Source: Dioscorea cayenensis subsp. rotundata (taxonomy: Eukaryota > Streptophyta > Magnoliopsida > Dioscoreales > Dioscoreaceae). From it: DNA of 64,000 nt. Positions 25,833-34,282 of the stretch are shown one piece after another. Within the stretch, counting starts at the first letter, position 1, and each line of letters opens with the position of its first letter. Position numbers and translations under genes: made by a program. Below the pieces are notes generated by a model. The model worked only from the letters and a program-made list of their open reading frames with translations, was not told the origin of the DNA and did no database searches. Location: assembly GCF_009730915.1 (NCBI RefSeq), contig NC_052474.1, positions 2,639,501 to 2,703,500 of the forward strand, written 5' to 3'.

Positions 25833-26236
25833 GGGTAAATTTTTCATTTAGATCTGTGTTATGGCTGATTTTCATTTTGATCATTGTGTTTCAATTTGTT
25901 TTTTTTTGTCATTAGATATTCATTTGTTTTCACCGGTTGGTCACTTGGGGTTTTTCGGCCAAATTTAGATGAAGTGGCGGCCAAAAATGCCATGTCACTC
26001 TTTTTTTTTTATATTTTTTCTCATTTCAGCTAGAGAGAGGCTGCTGACTCAGCTCACTTAAAAAAAGAGTGATGTCGCATTTTCAGCCGCCACATCATCT
26101 AAATTTGATCGGAAAATCCAAAGTGACTAACCGGTGAAAACAAATTAATATTTAATGATCAAAAAGAAATAAATTGAAACACAATGACCAAAATGGAAAT
26201 CAGTCATAACACAGTGACCACATGAAAAATTTACCC
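25833..26236. mobile_element. MULE-type foldback MITE, independent insertion
   Basis: GGGTAAATTTTTCAT opens and ATGAAAAATTTACCC closes a 404-bp element whose left and right halves of about 190 bases are inverted copies of each other; for example ttcaccggttggtcactt on the left matches aagtgactaaccggtgaa on the right. Flanks gaaaatagtt and gagaataatt agree at 8 of 10 positions, a decayed 10-bp target duplication. It belongs to the same family as the copies at 1510, 4144 and 44540 but is a separate insertion site. Confidence 0.85.
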
Positions 26237-26246
26237 GAGAATAATT

Positions 26247-28420
26247 ATATGGATTTATTTTTTTAATTTACAACTTATTTTATGAGACTAGTATAATTTC
26301 ATTGCTTTGTTTAGGAGGTTTTTCAATTTTAATGGTTTTAAAGTATATATATTTATGTAGAATAAATATTGATAGTAATTTTTATTTATAATAAAACAAA
26401 AAAAAATAGAAATAATGTTTATTTTATGAATTTTGAAAGTATTTTCATGGGAAGATGTTTGTCATCATAGCCCATGCCTATTAAAGCTTATTAATTCAAA
26501 ACAATTGTAGTTAGATATATAATACGCATCATTATACAATTTAGAATTATGCAACATACTTGTAATGCATAACATTTGCACTAAAGTTTGTTAACATAAA
26601 ATCAAGATTGAAAATGAGTATGTGTAACCTTCTTTGACTAAGCCCAAGTCCACGGATGCCATCATCCTATGGACATTTCAATAATTAATATTTAATAACA
26701 ATAACTAAAAATTGAAATGTAAGTTTTTAAATTGTAATTAAAAAATATATACAAAGTGATAAACTAAGTGATTGATGAACATAGTTTTCATTTTTTTTTT
26801 ATAATCACTTACATCAAAATCCATATTAAGAAAGGCCAAACCGATAATTTGTATGGCATTTAAATCAAACAATCCCAAAGTTTTATGATTTTAAGTTTCA
26901 CTGCTTAATTTAGCATACATTCAACCAATTTTGAATTTTTTTTATACATTTTTAATCAAAAATATAAATTAGTATAAAATTCAATAATTATGCTTTTAAA
27001 TTTGATGGAATTAAATTAAAAAACATTTAGTAGAACACTTACTTGATTTTTCACTATCTGCCAATTTATTTAAATAAGAACATATCGAACATAATGTGAT
27101 GTTTACAACAAAAGAAACACAACCAAATAAATGAATGAATAATCGAATTATAAAAATAAAAAAATTATGATAAGCTAAATAGTAACTTTATAGACATAGG
27201 GAACATAAAATTCTTATATAAAAAATAAAATGACAGTAAGAAGGGGGAATTGTATTAATTGTATTATGAGAGAAACTAACACTAAAATTTATTATTCATT
27301 TTCAATAAAATTTTAAACCAACCCTAAAATTTATTATTCATCATTAAACTTTGGCGAATATTAACACAATTCATCATTTAATTTTTCTTATTTTAATCTC
27401 TTCATTTTCTTCTACAATAGGCTATATATCTTCCCATAAACCTAACATATATGATTTAATAAGTATAAATTATTGCATTTTTTTTTTTTTTTGTTTAAAT
27501 TGCTCGCCATAATGTATGATTTGTTTCAGATGGGGAGTGGAAACATATATATGAGAAATATCTAACGATTTAAATTTCATGGGGTCAAATAAGATCTTTT
27601 TTTTATATATTGTATATACCAATTTATAAGAAGTCAGGGAACTAAATAAAATATTTATACATATATTTTCTTAAAAATGTTCTTTCTTTATTTTCTTAAA
27701 AAACTAGATTGGTATCATATCATTTTAATATCTATATTTAATGCAATACCAAATAAATATTGCTAAATATCTTTTAAACAAAAAATTGAAAAAAAAGGGG
27801 AAATTTCCACTCTTTCAAAAATATCAGTTTTCATTAGAACCTCTTATTAATTATTTAATATAAAACTAATTTAATGCCTTAATAAAATTAATATCATTGA
27901 ACACCATGTTTCTAAATAAATACTTTTAAAAAAATTTAGGAAATTTTCACTTTTCAAAAATTTTCAGTTTTCATTAGAAAGTCTTATTAAATATTTAATT
28001 TAAAGCCAATTTAATGCCTTTGATCAAAATTAATGCCAATAAATCTTTTCAATTTTTTTAAAACTCTCTAATAACAGCTTTTATACACTACTTTAGCTAT
28101 ATGTATCGATTTTATTTTTAAAAATTTAAATAAATCTAGTATTGATGGTTCAAGTCAACTACGTTAATAAAATAAATAAATAAATAATGCATCATTTGTA
28201 CACATGTGAAATTTAAGTTACAAGGGAACTCATACACTGATACAGTGTATGCATTAAACAAACCAAACTTATTCATTGATCCAATTTAACAGTTAAGCCT
28301 CATCGATAAAATGCATCTTTTGAATAAACATGGATGTAATTGTAGCTTTAATTACTTGAAACTCCACATATACTCCTTCCGTTTTGAGATTTTGGATTAA
28401 CGTGTGATCAGATTGTGTGT
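26247..28420. other. Intergenic, very AT-rich
   Basis: No gene is supported over about 2.1 kb. The only structure I see is a diverged direct repeat at 27795-28050, listed separately, and a small stretch tactccttccgttttgag near 28373 that resembles one end of a Stowaway MITE. Confidence 0.5.
27795..28050 (+). repeat. Diverged tandem direct repeat, about 150-bp unit
   Basis: The segment beginning ggaaatttccactctttcaa near 27799 recurs as ggaaattttcacttttcaaa near 27940. Both continue with atcagttttcattagaa or ttcagttttcattagaa, then a Leu-rich-looking cttattaa stretch and taatgcctt. Two copies only. Confidence 0.65.
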
Positions 28421-28432
28421 TTATATATACCT
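28421..28432 (+). promoter_or_regulatory. TATA box of the propeptide gene
   Basis: tttatatatacc lies about 40 bases upstream of the ATG at 28464, which leaves a very short leader. The spacing supports 28464 rather than the earlier in-frame ATG at 28404 as the start. Confidence 0.55.
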
Positions 28433-28463
28433 TAACCACTATCTCAGTCATATAGAGATACAC

Positions 28464-28889
28464 ATGAATTTTTCCATCATGGCATCAATGGTGATCAGCA
28501 TTGGCCTTGTTGTCATGTTTCTGTGTTCTCATGCTGCTATTGCTCTGTCAGATGAAAGCATCATCACTGCCCAAAGTCCGGCTTCGAGCATGTCTGATGA
28601 AAGCAGCATTGTGTCCGAAAGTCCGGCTTCGAGCATGGATTCGTATATTGTGTACACTGAAAGCTGGAAAAAACCTCCACAATTCGCTAGTTTAAAGCTT
28701 TGGTATCAACACATGCTTGATTCCTTGCCTACAAGATCAGCTAATCTGAAGCCACGTTTGGTTTATGTCTACAAGTATGCAATTACTGGGTTCAGTGCTT
28801 ATTTAACATCAGAACAAGCAAATGCATTATCTAAACTCCCTGGCGTTTTGGCTGTTGTGAAGGATCAGAATCATGTCTTACATCACTAA
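28464..28889 (+). CDS. Secreted stand-alone subtilase propeptide (I9 inhibitor domain) protein
   Basis: Intronless frame of 141 residues. Residues 1-28 form a signal peptide (hydrophobic ISIGLVVMFLCSHAAIA). Residues 29-58 are two near-identical 15-residue repeats, SDESIITAQSPASSM and SDESSIVSESPASSM. Residues 59-141 are an Inhibitor_I9 domain: YIVYTESWKKPPQF, then LVYVYKYAITGFSAYLTSEQ, ALSKLPGVLAVV, ending VLHH. In plant subtilases this propeptide is followed at once by a mature N-terminus such as TTR-P-FLGL. Here TAA follows HH, and the codons after it still read TPSSLLDF, a likely remnant. No protease domain follows within 650 bases. Two readings are possible: a truncated subtilase relic, or an active inhibitor like Arabidopsis SPI-1, whose free I9 domain blocks subtilases. 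Secretion to the apoplast is expected. A poly(A) run follows at 29018. Confidence 0.8.
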   Translation: MNFSIMASMVISIGLVVMFLCSHAAIALSDESIITAQSPASSMSDESSIVSESPASSMDSYIVYTESWKKPPQFASLKLWYQHMLDSLPTRSANLKPRLVYVYKYAITGFSAYLTSEQANALSKLPGVLAVVKDQNHVLHH

Positions 28890-28998
28890 ACACCGAGTTC
28901 TCTCTTGGATTTTGTCAAACACTAAACAACCCAATAATTAGAATGAGATTTTACATGAATTCCTTCAACCAATACAGTCACTTTTGTTTTCTGGGGGA

Positions 28999-29035
28999 AA
29001 TAAATGCTATAACTATTAAAAAAAAAAAAAAAAAA
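28999..29035 (+). terminator. AATAAA signal and genomic poly(A) run after the propeptide gene
   Basis: aataaatgc at 28999 is followed 14 bases later by an 18-base A run ending at 29035. This arrangement resembles the end of a reverse-transcribed mRNA rather than an ordinary 3' flank. Confidence 0.5.
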
Positions 29036-29542
29036 GAAAGAAAGAGTTTCAAAAATAAATATTTCTAAGCACAAAGGAATATTCCTGTTCTGCAGTATTG
29101 TGTAAATTCATCAAATGTACTTGTAGAGACAAACTCTTTTCTCCTCTTGAATGCCCTTTTACCAGGATAATGAAAGAAGGTCAGCAATAGCATTGAATGA
29201 ATGGGAAGCATCTCCACGGAATCGTTTACAACCCCGGATGCTTAGCATCCAACACGTCCTGCTTGTGATTGGACTCATCATAGATAACAATTGAACTCCT
29301 TGTCTTGGGATCCAAGTCCTCAAATCTCACCTATATAATACATATAATACAGCATTCCAGTATTATTGACCATCCTCCTGCTTCACATTCTCAATCAATC
29401 ATTCCCTCTCACTAATTTAACCAACTCCTTCTGCACAATATTGTTTGTTATAAGAACCCCCTTGCTTTCTTCGTCACGATCATCACTACTTACCACTACT
29501 TTCATATCTATCTACACACTCCTTATCCAAATTTAAAGTACC

Positions 29543-30961
29543 ATGTTTTCCTTACACTCACTCCCCACAATCTCAGCCATTCCAAAATCCAGGCCTCACT
29601 TTATCCATCCAAAACCAATTCATGGCTTCAAACTCCACCCCAACAACCCTGTTCCTCCTCATCCCCTTCTCCACACCATAACCAAACATAGACTTAGACT
29701 CCTCTTTCCCAGTGCTACTTCTCCAGACCAAGACAGCAAGCTAACCAGCACTGATTCCACTCAATCTGAATCTGACCCCTTTGATCCATTTCCTAAAGAA
29801 GAAGAAGACAGTGAAAACAATCCATGCAAACCACCACCTGAACAAGAGCAAGAAAAAGAACAAGAACAAGAACAAGAACAAGGAGAGAAAGAAGATCAAG
29901 AAGATGATGGAGAAGAGAAAGAAGAACAAGAAAAAGAAAAAGGCGACGAACCTATTCACCTCAAATCCACAACAATAACACCACCACAATCTCCAACAAC
30001 AAACAACAGCAACTTACAACTAGCACTAGTCTTTGGTCTGTGGTACTTCCAGAACGTAGTCTTCAACATCTACAACAAGAAGGTGCTCAACCTCTTCCCA
30101 TTCCCATGGCTACTCGCCTCGTTCCAACTCCTCGTTGGTTCCATTTGGATGTCCATCCTCTGGTTCTCCGGCCTCCAACCCTTCCCACGTGTCAACAAAC
30201 GTTTCCTCTCAGCTCTCCTAGTTCCAGCACTCTTCCACACCATTGGTCACATCTCAGCCTGTGTCGCCTTCTCCAAAGTCACCGTTTCTTTCACTCATGT
30301 AATCAAGGCCAGTGAACCAGTCTTCTCAGTCATCTTATCGGCTCTCCACGGCCAGTTCTATCCCATCCACATCTGGCTCTCCGTCCTCCCCATCGTCGCC
30401 GGCTGCTCTTTAGCAGCCATCACCGAAGTCTCTTTCAACGTGCATGGCCTCTGGGGAGCTCTCATCAGCAACGTTGGCTTTGTACTACGTAACATCTATT
30501 CAAAACAAAGCCTCTATGATTTCAAACACATCAATGGTCTCAACCTCTATGGTTTCATAACCATTGCATCACTTCTGTACCTTGTTCCAGTAGCTGTTCT
30601 TGTTGAAGGGTCTAAATGGGTGGATGGGTTTCAGATGGCAGTCATGGCAGCGCCGGCACCATGGAGTTTCTATTCCTGGGTGGTGTTGTCTGGGATCTTT
30701 TACCATCTTTACAACCAGTCATCATACCAAGCATTGGACAAGATCAGTCCTCTAACATTCTCAGTTGGTAACACTATGAAGAGGGTGGTGGTCATTGTTT
30801 CGTCTGTGTTGGTGTTTAGGAATCCTATCATGCCTCTGAATGCTTTGGGGTCAGCCATTGCCATCTTTGGGACTTTCTTGTATTCACAGGCCAGCATGAT
30901 TGGTAAGAAGCAGAAGAAGAAGGATGATGATGTGGTTGCTGATCAGCAGATGAGTCTGTGA
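29543..30961 (+). CDS. XPT: Xylulose-5-phosphate/phosphate translocator (XPT), plastid inner envelope
   Basis: Single-exon frame of 472 residues, unbroken. It belongs to the plastid phosphate translocator (TPT/NST) family, which exchanges sugar phosphates for phosphate; XPT carries xylulose 5-phosphate and links plastid and cytosolic pentose phosphate pathways. Residues 1 to about 80 are a Ser/Thr/Pro-rich transit peptide. Residues 86-136 are a strongly acidic, Gln-rich linker, unusual for the family. The membrane domain starts near 158. Landmarks: GLWYFQNVVFNIYNKKVLN, FPFPWLLASFQL, LFHTIGHISACVAFSKV, SFTHVIKASEPVFSV, GFVLRNIYSK, GLNLYGF, FYHLYNQSSYQALDKISPLT, FSVGNTMKRVVVI and ALGSAIAIFGTFLYS. 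The C-terminus is a Lys-rich tail. The lack of introns matches the known intronless XPT lineage and separates it from GPT and PPT genes, which have introns. ACCATG at 29541 gives a good start context. Confidence 0.93.
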   Translation: MFSLHSLPTISAIPKSRPHFIHPKPIHGFKLHPNNPVPPHPLLHTITKHRLRLLFPSATSPDQDSKLTSTDSTQSESDPFDPFPKEEEDSENNPCKPPPEQEQEKEQEQEQEQGEKEDQEDDGEEKEEQEKEKGDEPIHLKSTTITPPQSPTTNNSNLQLALVFGLWYFQNVVFNIYNKKVLNLFPFPWLLASFQLLVGSIWMSILWFSGLQPFPRVNKRFLSALLVPALFHTIGHISACVAFSKVTVSFTHVIKASEPVFSVILSALHGQFYPIHIWLSVLPIVAGCSLAAITEVSFNVHGLWGALISNVGFVLRNIYSKQSLYDFKHINGLNLYGFITIASLLYLVPVAVLVEGSKWVDGFQMAVMAAPAPWSFYSWVVLSGIFYHLYNQSSYQALDKISPLTFSVGNTMKRVVVIVSSVLVFRNPIMPLNALGSAIAIFGTFLYSQASMIGKKQKKKDDDVVADQQMSL

Positions 30962-31410
30962 GACTAGTTCTTCATGGCCGGTTCCTTTAATTTGGTGCTT
31001 TGATTGGGTAATTAGTTTATATATTTTTATCATTTTATGAGAAATATAGCGAAAAGATTCGAATAATGTGTACAGAGGGTGAGAGAATATTAATTGTGGA
31101 GGATTTACCTTGAATCATGTTCGTTGGTTGATTTTTAATATTTTTTAATTCAATATATATATGCATTTCTTTTATAACCAGAGGATTGAGTTCCTAGCTA
31201 AGTAATTCATGGCAAGTGCTTGCAGAGACTATATATATATATAAATTTTAATAAAATGGATAAATCATGAATTTATTGAAATAAAAGTGCGAAAACAACA
31301 AACTAACTGACGAGTGAATAACAAAGGAACAAGTCAACCAGATTTAGAGATCACTCACCAAAAATAAAGCACCACCTAAATCTAACAACATGACAAAAAA
31401 GAAATAAAGC

Positions 31411-31790
31411 AAGTGGTTTAGCAGTGTATTTTGAAAATACGGGTGAAAGTATATTTTCAACCATTGGATAGCCCAATGGTATGACACCAAAATATAAGGG
31501 GAAGGTCATGGGTTCAAATCCCTCCCCTGACAATACTGTTCACCGCACTGTTCATACAATGTTCACCCGGGATTCTTATACTATTCTCATACATCGTATA
31601 TATATCAGACATCCCGGCTCCAAAGATCTTGTTTGAGATCATTTATATTTATATAAAAGAGACATTGTCCTATTATTCATATAAATAGTAGTCGAGTGAT
31701 TTCAGTGCTCACGTATGTATTGGCCTAGTTCTTACTAACTCTGTTGTGATTTATGTTTCTTTAGTGGTTTAGTAGCGTATTTTGAAAAAA
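31411..31790 (+). repeat. Direct repeat of about 26 bases flanking a SINE-like insertion
   Basis: agtggtttagcagtgtatttt at 31411 recurs as agtggtttagtagcgtatttt near 31762, followed in the second case by an A run. The sequence in between includes a tRNA-like SINE. The pair could be a long target duplication of a retroposed unit. Confidence 0.5.
31455..31620 (+). mobile_element. tRNA-derived SINE
   Basis: Opening aaccattggatagcccaatggtatg gives a pol III A-box-like motif, and gggttcaaatccctcccc about 45 bases later is a good B box. The opening matches the SINE in the left-end repeat at 5415. The 3' limit is uncertain. Confidence 0.65.
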
Positions 31791-32514
31791 AAAAACTAAC
31801 AATTTTTTTTTTTTTGGCAATCATGCATATATTCATATAATGAACAAATTTTTAAAAATTTATCAGATATTAAATTTTTTTATTTTAATGATTTTATCAT
31901 CACAAGGACATTGCTGATGGATGGTAATCAAAGTCTGTTGATAATAATATACAAGTTTACTTTTATATTATGTGATATCTACAAATAGTAATATCAATGT
32001 TTTATGTGCTTAGCTGTAATAATGTGAGCTTTATCACATTCTTTAAAGATTAAACAAGAAGAAAAAACAATTATAAGCTTAAATGCTTCTGACGAAGTAC
32101 CACTAATTAAATATGACATTAGCCCACTCAATAATAATAATAATAATAAATTGACTAAAACTTGTAATTAATTATCTCTGTAAATAGTATATGGAAGCTA
32201 GTAAATTAATTTTTGGCCTATTTTGCATAAATGACCCTTTATTTTTGTTAATTATATTTAATAATTTTTTTTAAAGAAGTGGAAAATGTCAAAAACACCC
32301 CCATAAATTTATATTATACACAAACATAGCCCCTAAATTTATGTATTCTTTTGAGAGATACACAGTAATTTTTTTTAAAATATTGGTTGATATAATTTTT
32401 TTTTAAAAAAATTAGATAAATTACTAATGTATTACAAAACAGATGGCAGATTAGATATAAATATTTTTAAAATTAAAACTTAAAACTCATGCATTCAAGC
32501 GCTCTTCTGCACTT

Positions 32515-32835
32515 CATTTATAACCAGGAGGCTTCAAGTGATTCATGGGGCCTTGAGCCATTAGCGTCTTACTGTGAAGGCGTTGTTGTTATCCTTCAAC
32601 TGGAAAGTGTGGTCCTATTATAACAAACTTCCTGTGTTAACCATCATTGTACTAGGCAGAAATGAATAATCTTTGTCAATTTTGTAGGAATCCAAGCCCA
32701 AGAACTTTAGTCATTAATGTATTACTGTAAAGACCTTCTTGTGATCCTTCAACAGGAATGTGTGGTCTTGTCTTGGAAACTACATTTTCAACAATCAATA
32801 GACAAGAAATGAATAATCTTTGTCAATTTTGTGAA
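32515..32835 (+). repeat. Two-copy tandem repeat, unit about 150-170 bases
   Basis: ttactgtgaaggcgttgttgttatccttcaactggaa near 32570 parallels ttactgtaaagaccttcttgtgatccttcaacaggaa near 32724, and both copies end in aatgaataatctttgtcaattttgt. No coding potential is seen. Confidence 0.7.
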
Positions 32836-33659
32836 CATGCTTATTGATATGGTTTTTTATTTTGATTGCCTAAGATATGACATTTTTCTTGTTTTAATGA
32901 TGGTAAGGGTTCCTTTGGTTTTTGCATGTGAGAATAACACAGATAATACAATACAGTGCATTGTTGAGACTTTTTTTTTTATCATTGTTTATTGAAATTA
33001 GATATGTTAAATGCAATTTAGTTAATTTTTATGTAGTTGATAATAATTTTGATGTCTAATTTTTTTAAACAAATTGGATAAATCATATTATTAAAAAAAT
33101 TAAAAATACAACACAAACAGTCAACTAGAAGTGTAGACTGTTAAACAACTACAATATAATAATAAAAAAAAACAACAAAGGATAAACCAGGATATACTAC
33201 TATTGGGGGGAAAACATAAAAATGCAACTAAGGACATCTCGCTATTATCTTTTAATTATGTTTACTTGATAAAAATTTTTGTACTCATAATTTTGTTATA
33301 TTAAAAATTTATAAAACTTGTGCTATATTTTAGTATATCAAACAGGCTGAACAAGGTCCTGCATTACATAAATTATAACTCGGGAGCAACAAATAAATTG
33401 AAAACTTGGTTGGCTTTGTAACTTTTGTTATATTCTTAGTTTAAAATTCAGTAAATAATTGTTTTTAAATAATAATTTATTAAATATTAGACAATGATAA
33501 AAAAAACAAATATGAGGCATTTAAAAAATTTCAAATTTAATACAATATTAATAACTGATTTTTAATTATACAAACAAGTTTATCTGTGGTTTATCCACCT
33601 TATTCAAAAACAAGTTTATTGACCAGATTTTACATTATTGTACGAAAATATATAAACTA

Positions 33660-33960
33660 GATAATTTTTTTTATATAAAAATTGATAAACTACTATTTTA
33701 TTAAAAGCAAGAACAACAGTATAAGACTAAAAAAAGCAAAAACACAGAAAAATAAAGAGTAACTGAGGTCTCTCACCAACAGTGAGGTACTCAAAACAAC
33801 AAAAAAGAAAATAAAAGACAACCAGTTGAATCGGCCAAGACTTTCGTCTAGAGTCACAAATCTGTTTCAAGCTATGGAGCAAATTACTCCTTGGTGCGTC
33901 AAATTGTATATAGCGCTTTAGTTCCATAAAATTTATTAAAAATACAAAAATACAAACCGA
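33660..33960 (-). mobile_element. LINE 3'-end fragment
   Basis: On the minus strand the frame contains APRSNLLHSLKQICDSRRK, then SWPIQLVVFYFLFCC, then an untranslated tail ending gtttatcaattttt, similar in layout to the end of the LINE at 12.7 kb. It is a short remnant; assignment rests on general resemblance. Confidence 0.4.
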
Positions 33961-34106
33961 AAGAGTGCATGCTGTGCTGGCAGTGCTGAACAACTCCTCA
34001 CGGCGTTATTCTTTGTTGACTTTCCGGAACATACATGACCTCATCTCACTAAATCCGGCTACCACGCTCTTCACTTCCACCGCTTTTTCCTCGCTGTGTC
34101 CCCGCG

Positions 34107-34112
34107 CACGTG
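34107..34112. promoter_or_regulatory. G-box (CACGTG) upstream of SH3P1
   Basis: A cgcgcacgtgctg context lies about 175 bases before the start codon in a locally GC-rich promoter, followed by a TATA-like catataacg at 34127. G-boxes bind bZIP and bHLH factors; function here is inferred. Confidence 0.4.
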
Positions 34113-34282
34113 CTGTCATGGCGTTCATATAACGCGCGGCCCTGACTCAATAAATGCCGATTTAGATTTTTCGAAGTTGATGGTTTTGTTTTTTTATTTT
34201 TTTATTTTTTTTTCCAACTCTTTTGAGAAATCTCTCGTTTTTTCCTTGATCATGATCTGAGAGAAGTTTGGTTTAAGATCTC

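Larger units (their letters stand above)
30962..34100. other. Intergenic region with degraded retroelement pieces
   Basis: About 3.1 kb without a supported gene. It contains a SINE-like element (31455-31620), a tandem repeat (32515-32835) and minus-strand LINE 3'-end debris (33660-33960). Short stretches such as gtggtttatccacctt near 33590 and tggataaatcat near 31258 and 33072 recall the 3' ends of the same LINE family. Confidence 0.5.

Noticed and set aside
29741-29989. Minus-strand Phe/Leu-rich frame
   Set aside because: It is the antisense shadow of the Glu/Lys-rich linker of XPT.
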